Below are positions 18,014 through 27,850 of a DNA stretch of 46,246 nt, in pieces. Source of the stretch: Candidatus Paenibacillus intestinavium (GTDB taxonomy: Bacteria; Bacillota; Bacilli; Paenibacillales; Paenibacillaceae); NCBI GenBank assembly GCA_019113605.1, contig DXHF01000041.1, positions 1 to 46,246 of the forward strand. The letters are read 5' to 3'. Both the position numbers and the translations under genes were made by a program. The notes beneath the pieces are model-generated. The model was not told the DNA's origin. It saw only the letters and a program-made list of their open reading frames with translations, and did not search any database. Numbering within the stretch: the stretch's first letter is position 1; each line of letters opens with the position of its first letter.

Positions 18014-19441
18014 TTAATTTGCTGCTTTATTTGGCATTTGATATGTTTTTTTTGACTGATCATCGGACGGTTTACCAGCATCTTTTGGAACCATAATCAG
18101 AATGGATAGTAATGAAAGGATTCCGAATATTACGTTTACGATAATCCCTACTGATGCCGCAAGCTCAATACTTCCTACCGCTGCTATTGAACTATAAACC
18201 GTTGCCGAGATGGCTACACCTATCGCACTGCCTAGTGAGCTTGCCATTTTATAAACACCTGCCGCTTCACCTACTTTATGTGATGGTGCATTGGAGACAG
18301 ATGTGTCTGTAGATGGTGTAGCATATATACCCAGTCCAAGCCCGAATAAAACAAACCCAATAAATACGGCAACGGTGTACAAAAAACCTGGCAAGAAGGT
18401 TAAAGCCATAAGCGCTACACCAACTGTCGTAATAATAGCTCCCCAAACCATAGGTACCTTTGCACCTACTCTTTGCAAAATTTTCTCACCGACACGAATC
18501 ATAGCAAGCACAACGACTAAATAGCCAATCGATAGCATTCCTGACTGAAATGCCGTGAACCCTCGACCTACTTGAACATACGTATTGGCAACAACAAGTG
18601 TCCCAGCAATCGCATTTAACAAAAAGTTAGAGTATGTTGCTCCAGCGTATGGTTTGTTTTTAAATAAAGAGAAATCTATAAGCGCGATATCCTTCCCTTT
18701 TTCAACCTTGAAGAAGACAATAGCTCCGGCAATAGTAACGATGGCAAGAATAATCGTTATTGGACTTGTCCAACCCAAATCTGAACCAAATGTAATAACC
18801 ACATTTAATGCAATCATCGTGACGATAAAGATTGCTAAACCACCAAAATCAAACTTAAACTTTCCGTTTCCTTCTACTTTACTTTCAGGCGTATCTTTAA
18901 TAAGCCACATTGCAAGAATGGCAAACACTATGGAAAAGATAAAAATCCATCTCCAGCCCAAATACGTTGCAATGGCACCACCTGCAAATGAACAGACCCC
19001 TGAGCCTCCCCAAGATCCAATGGACCAGTAACTAAGAGCACGTTGTCTTTCTTTCCCTTCGAAGTAAGCCTTCATTAAAGCAATCGTTGCTGGCATAATA
19101 CAAGCTGCCGAAAGCCCTTGAATAATACGTCCGATTATTAATAAGGCAGATCCTTGTGCAAAAACAAGACATAAGCAGCCAATCACACTTAGTATTAATC
19201 CAAGATACGTAATTTTTTTACGTCCAATTTTATCTGCAATTCCTCCAGCAGCAACGATAAATAACCCTGAGAATAAAGCGGTTAAACTAATTGCAATATT
19301 TAATGTTCCGTGCGAAATCCCTAAATCCGCTTGAACTGCAGGAACTACATTTACCATTGCCTGTGCGAAAAGCCAAAATGTGATAACGCCGAATACAATC
19401 CCTGCAATTAACTTATTTGTACCTTTGTAATTTGCATCCAT
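18014..19441 (-). CDS. MFS drug/solute transporter (DHA2-like)
   Basis: A 475-residue integral membrane transporter with about 12-14 helices. It has the motif-A-like loop GGIADKIGRKKITYLG after helix 2, LLIIGRIIQGLSAACIMPAT (motif B region), and a motif-C-like glycine-rich helix (SYWSIGSWGGSGVCSFAGG). It resembles the Bacillus/Staphylococcus SdrM-like branch. The track start (19456) lies on the ribosome site itself (GGGAGG). ATG at 19441, 7 bases downstream, is the better start. It is first in a two-gene operon with the M20 amidohydrolase. The pair has no evident link to the flanking polysaccharide genes and sits beside an IS3 relic, so it may be a separate acquisition. Confidence 0.87.
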   Translation of the reverse strand: MDANYKGTNKLIAGIVFGVITFWLFAQAMVNVVPAVQADLGISHGTLNIAISLTALFSGLFIVAAGGIADKIGRKKITYLGLILSVIGCLCLVFAQGSALLIIGRIIQGLSAACIMPATIALMKAYFEGKERQRALSYWSIGSWGGSGVCSFAGGAIATYLGWRWIFIFSIVFAILAMWLIKDTPESKVEGNGKFKFDFGGLAIFIVTMIALNVVITFGSDLGWTSPITIILAIVTIAGAIVFFKVEKGKDIALIDFSLFKNKPYAGATYSNFLLNAIAGTLVVANTYVQVGRGFTAFQSGMLSIGYLVVVLAMIRVGEKILQRVGAKVPMVWGAIITTVGVALMALTFLPGFLYTVAVFIGFVLFGLGLGIYATPSTDTSVSNAPSHKVGEAAGVYKMASSLGSAIGVAISATVYSSIAAVGSIELAASVGIIVNVIFGILSLLSILIMVPKDAGKPSDDQSKKTYQMPNKAAN

Positions 19442-19709
19442 CGTTAATCCTCCCATAATTTAACTACATTTTATGTACATTATCAATTTATTTCATCTAC
19501 TTATTTGATAAAAAGTATGCCCTCAAAACCTTGAGCTCATTCTTTGATGGTCAGTAACCTTATTCCGTAATGTATTACAAAAAATTTATACTTGCACATA
19601 CAACATATCGACTGTAACCTAAGTCTTACTATTGACCGGCAAACAGAAAGATTCTCTCATTTGTATTCCTCCTTGCTATTTCATAGCCGCATGCTTGCAT
19701 AAATATAAA
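19442..19709. other. Intergenic region upstream of the MFS gene
   Basis: AT-rich, with no convincing gene. A GTAAT-ac-ATTAC dyad near 19572-19583 could be a regulator site. No clear -35/-10 pair at standard spacing was found. Confidence 0.3.
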
Positions 19710-19767
19710 GAAAGGAAAGCCAGAATCATGGTGAACTACAGCACCTTGATCCTCAGCTTTCCTCTTA
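19710..19767 (-). terminator. Terminator of the surface GH32 gene
   Basis: On the minus strand AGGAAAGC pairs with GCTTTCCT, followed by TTCTTTAT. The long loop carries a nested GGTG/CACC pair. It lies immediately past the stop codon at 19772. Confidence 0.65.
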
Positions 19768-19771
19768 CCAG

Positions 19772-22700
19772 TTATTTATTGATCTTGTCGAGCAATAGCG
19801 AAACAATTTGTGTAGCTTCGGCACGATTTACTTTTCCATGAGGCACGAATAATTCGTTGCCACGGCCATTGGTGAAACCAAGCTCCTGTGCAGCAGCGAC
19901 CGCATTTACAGCCCAACCGCTAATTGTGTTGGCATCTTTAAAGTTACTAATTAGATTAGCAACAGCCTTTTGCCCTGTGTGGAATTGATAAGCATTAAGA
20001 ATCATGACTACCATCTCTTCTCGACTCAAGGTTTCCTCTGGTGCAAATGTATCTTTGCTTTTTCCGGTTAAGATTCCCGCTTCGAATGCTGCAGCAATGG
20101 ATGAAGCGTACCATTTTGTTGGATCAACATCCTTGAATGCAGTTGTATTCGAGGTCGTTATTCCCATTGCCCGGCTAATAATCGAGGCAAACTCCGCTCT
20201 AGTCACGTTTTGCTTTGGTGCAAATGCCGTATCGCTTACACCGCGAATAATTTGCTTCGCAGCCATCTTCTTAATCACGTCATGTGCCCAATACGATACA
20301 TTAACATCACTAAACGATTTGTCATAATTAAGGATAGCATACTTACTAAAGTGAATCACTTCCGCAGTCATCCAATCGCTTGCATACGTTCCGCCTGCAT
20401 ACTCCAAGCTACCATCGTCAGCGATGTAATAGATTCCAGCCAGAGAATGACGGAAATCCTCATTCAGACTTAGCCTAATTGTGACTGGTTTGGAGAATTT
20501 CTCAAGCTGAAGCGCCATTCCATCAGCCTTCACTATAGATAATTTGAAGGTATAGACCTCTCCTAAAGCGGATATGTCCGCTTTATTCTTGCTTTCGACA
20601 CGCCCTATCAGTTCTTTCATTTCATCTGCTGATAATGTATCTATTTCAAAAGAGATTTGGGCGCGTTCAAGTTCGTTTTTATTAACTACTCCTTGCAAAT
20701 CCTTCAATACCTCAGCAGGTACTTCAACCTCTGCACCTCTATGTTTAATCTTTAAAGCGTTCTTTCCGTCATTTTCCGGTATAGTCACTGGGAATAGTAC
20801 CTGACGTTCGTCTTTAGCAATTTCAAAAACCAAACTTCCCTGACTATCCGATTTACTTTGAGTCTCCCCATTACTTGCAGGGTTGTCCGTAACGATTGGT
20901 TTAGTTGGATTCTTTACCTTAACCGGTACGTTGAAATCATCGACATTAATATGTCCAAAACCACCTGTGGATTCATCAACCACCTTAATGTAAAGCTCTT
21001 CGCCGATATACTGCGACGCATCCCAAATCTTTCTTTGATATTCCTCATAATTAGTTGCTGTCTCTTTAAATAACACTTCGCCGTCCGACACTCGGACCAA
21101 TGCAACATACAGCTTATCCAGATCACGTCCGCCGCTGACAAGGAAATTAATCTTACCATTCCCACCAAGTACAAATTTTTGTGATTTTAGCGTACCCGTT
21201 AAGCTGTCACCGCCGGCTGCTTCGTTGAAGCCCCATAAATGATAGCCACCTGGAATTTTTTGCGACGGATTGAAATATATCGTATCCCAGAAAAGCTGAG
21301 CATTGGTCACATGGACATTCTGGAAGGCATCCCCTTCCACTATCAAGCCTGTTAAGTCGCCTGTAGCAAAATCGTGATTAGGCAGATCCGTAATATCCGT
21401 ATACACTGAGTTATCCCAGTTATTTGGAACATAGACTGGAGCAGCTGGTTCACCCGTCAAGGCATTCATATTCCATACTTGCATCGACTTGACCGTAATA
21501 TCTTTGTCGGCCCACACCTTCAACCCTAAGGAGTCGTATCGGCCTACGTAGACGCGAGTTGTCAGTTTTTTCTTTTTGTTGGCAAAAGCTTCAATTACCG
21601 AACGATCAAGGAAAATATGAAGCTTCAGGTTCTCTCCGTCAAGATCGACGTATCCGCCTTGAATGCCATCCACACGCACATCCGGATCAATACTGCTCTT
21701 AGTCCGATCTACGTTGAAGGTCTCGTCTGTCTTGTCATAGTAAATCAATGTTTCTTCTTGGCCGTTATCGGAGCGTCGCACCTTGAGACCAAATTTTTGA
21801 GCTTCGCCCGGATCAATTTCCATCACAATCTCCAGCATGTCGCCTTTGACATTTTGGATCGATTGATTGGCGGATTCCATGTTTTTGTCTGTAAAATCAA
21901 CCAATTTAGTACCACGGAGGCTCTGTAATTCTTGAATCGGCTCAATGCGCAATTCATCATGTTCATCCAGACTAAGGGAAACTGGCAGTGCCAGATTATG
22001 AGCCCATCCAGATTGATATTCAGCCTGAGGCGTTCTTACATTTTGTACCATGGAGTAAACGACCGTTCTTCCATCAGGTGTAACCATACCGCTCTCTGCT
22101 GTTAAATAACCATCGCCTACATCCATCTTGGAGGGAGCCTCCTGATCAGGTATAAATGTAAAGTTATCCCTGTCCCAGGTTCCAATCCAGTAAAAAACCT
22201 CAACATCTCTTTGTACATCGTTTGCTGGAGCAATATGCTCCGGCTTTTCATGAGGATTAACGATAAAAATGTACTTTTGTTTGTCCGTACTATCCTTGCC
22301 TAATGGCAATAATACTGGTAGTTCCCATACCGTGCCAAGCTCTGGATATAGGCTTCTGTCACTAACGTATAAAGGTCCCTTATACTCCCAGTTGAACATA
22401 TCGTCGGACACATATACCAAAGCCGTGCCGCTGCTGAAGTCTTGAAGGCCAGACGTCACTAGCTGATACCATTTATCTACCTCTTCGTCGTACCATACAA
22501 ATGGGTCCCGAAACTCATTATGTATGCCATTTCCGTTCTGTTCTGTAACTGGTTCAGGATATTTTACCCATTGTTCTAAATTAGGATCCGACAAATCAGC
22601 CGGAGTCGCCAATCCTGTTCTTTGGTTCGGTGACAACGAGTCGTTGCCCGCAGTATAGAATAATACCGGATTTCCATCACGATCATACGCCGCGCTGCCT

Positions 22701-25381
22701 GACCAGGCTCCGTCCGGATCAAGGCTACCAGCTTCAGGAGCGAGGGCAGGCCTTTCATTTTCCCAATGCACCATATCGTCACTCACCCAATGGCCCCAAT
22801 GTATTTGATGCCAGAATGGCCCTTGCGGGTTATGCTGATAAAATAAATGGTATTTGCCGTTATAATAAATAGGTGCATGCGCTTCATTCATCCAGTTTTG
22901 CGGTGGCATCGCATGGTACTGGGGACGATGCTGATCTCCATCAAATACACTTGGATCCTCATCAATATCACCATTCTCAATTTCCGGAACTGAGCCATCA
23001 TGAAGTGTTTGCATCTTCTCATATTCGGCAAGGATCTCCTGAGGGGTGAGGGCTTTGTTTTGTAGTTTCAATTCATCTATAAGTCCGCTGAACATATTGT
23101 AGGAGAACAAACCTGCCAACTCTACCGGTTTATTATTTTTACCGATTATCAGATTTTCGGTAGATGGTGTAATCGGAATGTCAACGGGAGTGGCTTGGGA
23201 AGCTACTTCCTCACCGTTCAAGTACAACTTAATCATTCCATCCTTCTTATCGAAAGTAGCAGCCACATAATTCCATTTGTATTTTTCTAGTGGATGATCT
23301 TTGACCCATACCTGAATCCACTGGCCGCCAATTCCGACCTGCATCGACCACGTGCCGTGCCGGTACATGCCAAGCGCGAAGCCTTCCGCTTTATCTTGAT
23401 CAGACTGGCTCACGATGGTTGACAGCTTGTTTCCATCTCCCCATTCGTAGCTACGCGGCGCGACCCATGCTTCAAGCGTTAACGCATCACGGACTGGAAC
23501 GGTGTTTTTTGCATTGATCTCGATATCATTCGAGTATCCATCGAACAGCAAAGCACCGCCTTTTACTCCGCGCGGAGTCCATCTTGGGTCTTTGGGTGCC
23601 ATATACCTGGCATTGTTAAATACATAATTCACATCATGCTCGATATTGCTTACTTCTTCAAATGCCTTCTTTCCTGTCCCTTCATCAAAATTCATGTAGA
23701 AAATAGTACCCATAACATAAGATTGAAAAGCATCAACGGAAATACTAGCTTGATTGGATTGGTCGATAACCTTGATATAAAGCTTTTTATTATAATGTTC
23801 CTGCATCTTCCAGGAAATTAACTCATTTGCACTGACGTCTACAGTCTTCTTAAGCAATGTGTTAGTGCCAGCATCATATAATGCGACGTAGGCGTCCTCA
23901 GGATTATCGATATCTAAAACAGTAAAGGTAATCGTCCCGGTTCCCTGAAGCGTGAAGATATTAGAGGTAATCGATCCCTCTCCTTCTGTGGAGGACTTGG
24001 CATAAAAATTACCTTCTTTACCGTCCCCGGCTTCACCGGTTACTTGAAAAGCATTTCCATCAACAGCCCAACCGTCGAAGTTGCCGGTTTCAAAACTAGG
24101 ATTCTGCATTTCGGTTGGCAAAATGTTATCCGCCATCTCCCCTTCTTCTGGTACAAGTTCATTGAAGGTGTTGAACGCATCCGCAAATATTACCCCCCAA
24201 TCCGAGATCCCATTATCGACGATCTCCATATATAGTTTTTTTCCGATATACTTGGAAAGATCGGCTTTATATTGCTCCATATTCGCGAGTCTCAAGCCCT
24301 GCGCTGGATTTGGAAAGCCGGACTCGTCAAATTCGGTGTTTCCGTACCTAGCAATCAAGTCTCCCGTATCCGCATCGATGACATTCACGTACAGTTGATC
24401 CGTATGCTTGCCTCCGCCCAGTCTGAAGGTAATCCAGCCAGTTCCTCCAAGCTCGAAGGTGCTAGATTGAAGTACCCCGGTCGCAGTTTCATCATACTTC
24501 CAGCCGTTCAAATGATAATTACCCTCCTGATTGTATGGGATTTCTTCATCCCACCAGGTTATTTCATCCGATACGCTGTTTGGACCGAACGCTTCACCTT
24601 CTCCTACCGTCCAGCCTGTTAAATCTCCGGTTTCAAAACTAGAATTGTCGATTTGATAGCGTTTGAAATCCGGCTTGATATCCATGGCGATAATTCCTAC
24701 AGCCGGCTCGGATTCATGGAACATGAAGAAGGCGTCCGCAAATATTACACCCCAATCTGAGGTTGCATTATCGACGATCTCCACATACAGCTCCTTCCCC
24801 TTATATTCAGAAAGATTCGCCTTATATTGCTCCATATTAGCAAGACGCATGCCTTGATCGGGATTGGGGAAGCTAACGTCGGCGAATGAGCTATTGCCGT
24901 ATCTGGCAATAACTTGGCCTGTATCGGCATCCACGACATTTACATATATCTTATTAGCATTTTTTGCACCTCCAAGCTTGAAACTAATCCAACCACTGCC
25001 GCCTAGCTCGAAGGTGCTGGAGCGAAGAACTCCTGTCGCCGCCTCGTCATACTTCCAGCCGTTTAAATGATAATCGCCTTCTTGGTTGTACGGTATTTGT
25101 TCCGCCCACCAGGTGGATTCGTCTGATACGCTGTCCAGACCGAATGCTTCGCCTCTAACAACCGTCCATCCTGACATATCCCCTGTTTCGAAGCCTGGAT
25201 TCTCAATTTGATAGACCGCATCCGTAGCTGATAATGCCATGTCCACCTTTGGAACAAAATCTTCTCCAACATCAATTCCAGCCTCGGCTGCGACCGAAAT
25301 TCCTGGTGCCACAAGTTGAAAAACCATAGCCCATGCAACCATTTTGGATAACCATAATTTACTTCTTTTTGCTTTCTTCAT
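19772..25381 (-). CDS. Giant SLH-anchored GH32 fructan-acting enzyme with repeated binding domains
   Basis: This secreted wall-bound enzyme has about 1869 residues from ATG 25381 (track residue 8, behind AAGGAG; the track start at 25402 lacks one). In track numbering: signal peptide to about 38; three jelly-roll carbohydrate-binding-like repeats (64-230, 248-416, 430-562), the first two nearly alike; LamG-like domain (565-800); GH32 five-blade propeller (about 825-1125); GH32 beta-sandwich (about 1150-1320); a fourth binding repeat (about 1350-1500); linker; three SLH domains (about 1680-1870). GH32 enzymes cut or transfer beta-fructosyl units in levan or inulin. The FRDP motif and the acid/base Glu in VWELP are present, but the nucleophile motif reads WMNEAHAP instead of WMNDPNG. 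Levanase, inulinase or a cyclo-inulooligosaccharide fructanotransferase are all possible. It has its own upstream cre-like site. Confidence 0.87.
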   Translation of the reverse strand: MKKAKRSKLWLSKMVAWAMVFQLVAPGISVAAEAGIDVGEDFVPKVDMALSATDAVYQIENPGFETGDMSGWTVVRGEAFGLDSVSDESTWWAEQIPYNQEGDYHLNGWKYDEAATGVLRSSTFELGGSGWISFKLGGAKNANKIYVNVVDADTGQVIARYGNSSFADVSFPNPDQGMRLANMEQYKANLSEYKGKELYVEIVDNATSDWGVIFADAFFMFHESEPAVGIIAMDIKPDFKRYQIDNSSFETGDLTGWTVGEGEAFGPNSVSDEITWWDEEIPYNQEGNYHLNGWKYDETATGVLQSSTFELGGTGWITFRLGGGKHTDQLYVNVIDADTGDLIARYGNTEFDESGFPNPAQGLRLANMEQYKADLSKYIGKKLYMEIVDNGISDWGVIFADAFNTFNELVPEEGEMADNILPTEMQNPSFETGNFDGWAVDGNAFQVTGEAGDGKEGNFYAKSSTEGEGSITSNIFTLQGTGTITFTVLDIDNPEDAYVALYDAGTNTLLKKTVDVSANELISWKMQEHYNKKLYIKVIDQSNQASISVDAFQSYVMGTIFYMNFDEGTGKKAFEEVSNIEHDVNYVFNNARYMAPKDPRWTPRGVKGGALLFDGYSNDIEINAKNTVPVRDALTLEAWVAPRSYEWGDGNKLSTIVSQSDQDKAEGFALGMYRHGTWSMQVGIGGQWIQVWVKDHPLEKYKWNYVAATFDKKDGMIKLYLNGEEVASQATPVDIPITPSTENLIIGKNNKPVELAGLFSYNMFSGLIDELKLQNKALTPQEILAEYEKMQTLHDGSVPEIENGDIDEDPSVFDGDQHRPQYHAMPPQNWMNEAHAPIYYNGKYHLFYQHNPQGPFWHQIHWGHWVSDDMVHWENERPALAPEAGSLDPDGAWSGSAAYDRDGNPVLFYTAGNDSLSPNQRTGLATPADLSDPNLEQWVKYPEPVTEQNGNGIHNEFRDPFVWYDEEVDKWYQLVTSGLQDFSSGTALVYVSDDMFNWEYKGPLYVSDRSLYPELGTVWELPVLLPLGKDSTDKQKYIFIVNPHEKPEHIAPANDVQRDVEVFYWIGTWDRDNFTFIPDQEAPSKMDVGDGYLTAESGMVTPDGRTVVYSMVQNVRTPQAEYQSGWAHNLALPVSLSLDEHDELRIEPIQELQSLRGTKLVDFTDKNMESANQSIQNVKGDMLEIVMEIDPGEAQKFGLKVRRSDNGQEETLIYYDKTDETFNVDRTKSSIDPDVRVDGIQGGYVDLDGENLKLHIFLDRSVIEAFANKKKKLTTRVYVGRYDSLGLKVWADKDITVKSMQVWNMNALTGEPAAPVYVPNNWDNSVYTDITDLPNHDFATGDLTGLIVEGDAFQNVHVTNAQLFWDTIYFNPSQKIPGGYHLWGFNEAAGGDSLTGTLKSQKFVLGGNGKINFLVSGGRDLDKLYVALVRVSDGEVLFKETATNYEEYQRKIWDASQYIGEELYIKVVDESTGGFGHINVDDFNVPVKVKNPTKPIVTDNPASNGETQSKSDSQGSLVFEIAKDERQVLFPVTIPENDGKNALKIKHRGAEVEVPAEVLKDLQGVVNKNELERAQISFEIDTLSADEMKELIGRVESKNKADISALGEVYTFKLSIVKADGMALQLEKFSKPVTIRLSLNEDFRHSLAGIYYIADDGSLEYAGGTYASDWMTAEVIHFSKYAILNYDKSFSDVNVSYWAHDVIKKMAAKQIIRGVSDTAFAPKQNVTRAEFASIISRAMGITTSNTTAFKDVDPTKWYASSIAAAFEAGILTGKSKDTFAPEETLSREEMVVMILNAYQFHTGQKAVANLISNFKDANTISGWAVNAVAAAQELGFTNGRGNELFVPHGKVNRAEATQIVSLLLDKINK

Positions 25382-25488
25382 TATACAAATCTCCTTCGTC
25401 ATCTCTTATTCATGCAAACAGTATTACATCCTCTTAAATTGCTCCCTTGTACAAAGATGCCTATTCATTTAATAAGAGAGATGAATAA

Positions 25489-25502
25489 TTAAAGCGCTTT
25501 CA
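25489..25502 (-). promoter_or_regulatory. Candidate CcpA catabolite-responsive element (cre)
   Basis: On the minus strand TGAAAGCGCTTTAA matches the consensus TGWAANCGNTNWCA at all but one position. It lies about 110 bases upstream of the surface GH32 start. This would place that gene under carbon catabolite repression. A LacI-family operator is the alternative, though its core differs from the AAACGTTT sites of the local repressor. Confidence 0.6.
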
Positions 25503-25550
25503 ATTGGCAGTTAACTTGCTTAAGCTGTTTGTTCCATCATCCATAGAGTA

Positions 25551-25570
25551 AGAAGCGCCTAGGCGCTTCT
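25551..25570. terminator. Perfect 20-bp palindrome after the LamG-GH32 gene
   Basis: AGAAGCGCCTAGGCGCTTCT is fully self-complementary and directly abuts the stop codon at 25571. It can form a stem-loop ending the fructan operon transcript (minus strand, followed by TACTC). The T run is weak, so it may be only a partial terminator or 3' stabiliser. Confidence 0.6.
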
Positions 25571-27850
25571 CTACCAAATAGACTGCATATTCCATACTTC
25601 CATATTTTTAACAATGAACTCTCCATCTCCCCAGAGCTCTAATCCTAAAGCATCCTTACGGCTCGGATAGACACGGGTCGTCAAGCTTTTCAATCCATTG
25701 ACATAAGCTTCGACCATAGAGCGATCCAAATAGATGTGAAGCTTCAGATTCTCACCGAGCAATTCCAACTTGCCACCCTGAATCCCACTACACTTTTCTC
25801 CCGGATGAAGTGTAGTTTTCGTCCGATCGACTAAGAGTTTAGCTTCATTTAGATCATAATACAGCAGCGTTTCCTCTTCACCATTCGGTGTACAACGGAC
25901 CTTGATTCCGAGTTGTGTGGCACTACCCGCTTCCAGTTCCACTTGAATTTCAAGCATGTCACCTTGAACTTCCCTTAGCAATACATTAGCCTCAGTCAAA
26001 GACTTGTCATGGAACGATAGCTGCTTAGCACCACGTAGAGATTGAAGCTCCTGAATCGGCTCGATTCCTAAGCGACCGTCATCCCTCAAATATACACTAA
26101 GTGGCAATCCACCATTGTGAGCCCAGCCCGATTGGTATTCAAGCTCAGATGTCCGATCCCCTTGGGCTATTGTAAATATAATATTTCTACCAGTCTTCGG
26201 ATCTACCATTCCGCTAGGTCCGGTAAAATGAAAATCACCGACGTCAATCAGTTCTGGCTCCTCTTGATCTGGAATGAACGAAAGATTGTGTTTATCAAGG
26301 CGTCCTATCCAATAGAACACTTCGACATCGGCGCCTTTTCCTACCGGACTAACCAATAGTAAATGCTTGTTCTCACCCTGCTTGTCGTTGCCTAGAGGAA
26401 GAAATACAGGTAGCTCCCAGATGGGTCCAAGATAGGGATACTTCTCAATATCCGCCTGATAAAATGGTCCTTTGTATGTCCAATTCAGCATATCCTGTGA
26501 TGCAAATGCCAACGCTGCTCCACCTTCGCCTTCGATCCCCGATCCAACTAGAGCAAACCAACCTTCATCGTCCTTCCATACGAACGGATCGCGAAAATCT
26601 CCAAATGCGCCCATTCCCTTCTCCTGTACGATGAGTGGTATCGGATGCTTGACCCATTGGATCAAATCCGAGTCTCCATCCTGGGAATAAGTGCTACGGG
26701 CAAGTGCCACACTCTGATTCGGTGAAGCACTGTCATTGCCCGCCGTAAAGAATAGGACAGGCAGACCGTCTGCATCGTAAGTTGCACTTCCCGACCAGAT
26801 TCCGTCCGGTGCAAGCTGGTCTTTTTCAGGAGCCAGGGCCACGGGAAGATCACGCCAATGCACTAGATCCTTACTTACCCAATGTCCCCAATGGATCTGA
26901 TAAAAGAACGGTCCTAACGGGTTATGTTGATAGAACAAATGATATTGCCCGTCAAAATAGATAGGTGCATGAGGTTCGTTCATCCAATGAGCAGGCGGGC
27001 TGACATGATACTGCGGTCTATGTCGATCCTGCAACAGAGGTGTCCGATCCAGCTTAATATCATCATATTGTACTTGTGGCCTAACACCTCCATCTGTGGA
27101 GGTAAGCACATGCCGATAAGAAGTAGCGACTTCCTCTGCACTTAAAGCACGGCTATATATCATCAGTTCATCGATAATACCGCTATACATCTGGAGGTTG
27201 AATACTTCCCCCCACATGCTGCTATGGTTATTCTTTCCAATAAGGAGATCCGTGCCTACTGCCTCGGCAATGCGGGAACCGTAAGGAACGGGGGATGAAG
27301 CAATTTCACTGCCATTCAAATACAGCTTAATTTCTCCTTGATTCCCATCAAATACAACGTTTACATAAGACCATTCATTCTTGGGAAGCTCGTGGCCGTC
27401 TGGTGACCAAATTTCTTTCCAGATTCCTCCTTCGAGCCCCACTTGGAAGGACCAGCTACCGTGTCGGAACATGCCAAGCAGATAACCTTGCTTGCGCTCC
27501 ATATTATGGCGATTCACAATGGCAGCCAACTTACCTTCATAGCCCCAATCATAAGAGCGAGGTGCTACCCATACTCCTATACTTAGCGCTGATAGTGATT
27601 TCATCCCGCTGTTCGTATCACTCTCATTGACCTGATGAGCGATAGCAGTCGAGTAACCGTCGAATAGAAGACCACTTCCCGTAACTCCCTGTCTCCACTG
27701 TGGACCAGAACGTTCGGTAAACTCAGCTTGATTAAATACGTACTGAATATCATCTCGGACTTGGGATACACTCTCTAGAGCGCTTGCCCCGGTACCTTCA
27801 TCAAAAGCCCAATGCATCATTAATCCTCGGCCATCAGTTGTATGACTCAT
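25571..27850 (-). CDS. LamG-GH32 fructosidase without signal peptide
   Basis: This 759-residue enzyme has a LamG/concanavalin-like domain (about 10-250), a GH32 propeller (about 275-570) and a GH32 C-terminal sandwich (about 590-755). It is collinear with the central part of the surface enzyme (GKNN, HRPQYH, LFYQHNP, WGHWVS) but lacks signal peptide, binding repeats and SLH domains, so it is predicted to be cytoplasmic. The nucleophile motif is WMNEPHAP with Glu292 in place of Asp. GDFRDPFVW and WELPVFLPLG (acid/base Glu) are intact. ATG at 27850 overlaps the upstream fusion gene's stop in ATGA, with GGGAGG before it, so the two are translationally coupled. It probably trims imported fructooligosaccharides. 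It is the last gene of the operon. Confidence 0.88.
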   Translation of the reverse strand: MSHTTDGRGLMMHWAFDEGTGASALESVSQVRDDIQYVFNQAEFTERSGPQWRQGVTGSGLLFDGYSTAIAHQVNESDTNSGMKSLSALSIGVWVAPRSYDWGYEGKLAAIVNRHNMERKQGYLLGMFRHGSWSFQVGLEGGIWKEIWSPDGHELPKNEWSYVNVVFDGNQGEIKLYLNGSEIASSPVPYGSRIAEAVGTDLLIGKNNHSSMWGEVFNLQMYSGIIDELMIYSRALSAEEVATSYRHVLTSTDGGVRPQVQYDDIKLDRTPLLQDRHRPQYHVSPPAHWMNEPHAPIYFDGQYHLFYQHNPLGPFFYQIHWGHWVSKDLVHWRDLPVALAPEKDQLAPDGIWSGSATYDADGLPVLFFTAGNDSASPNQSVALARSTYSQDGDSDLIQWVKHPIPLIVQEKGMGAFGDFRDPFVWKDDEGWFALVGSGIEGEGGAALAFASQDMLNWTYKGPFYQADIEKYPYLGPIWELPVFLPLGNDKQGENKHLLLVSPVGKGADVEVFYWIGRLDKHNLSFIPDQEEPELIDVGDFHFTGPSGMVDPKTGRNIIFTIAQGDRTSELEYQSGWAHNGGLPLSVYLRDDGRLGIEPIQELQSLRGAKQLSFHDKSLTEANVLLREVQGDMLEIQVELEAGSATQLGIKVRCTPNGEEETLLYYDLNEAKLLVDRTKTTLHPGEKCSGIQGGKLELLGENLKLHIYLDRSMVEAYVNGLKSLTTRVYPSRKDALGLELWGDGEFIVKNMEVWNMQSIW

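Noticed and set aside
18585-19031. 148-residue ORF opposite the MFS gene
   Set aside because: Shadow of the transporter reading frame; low-complexity composition and no ribosome site.
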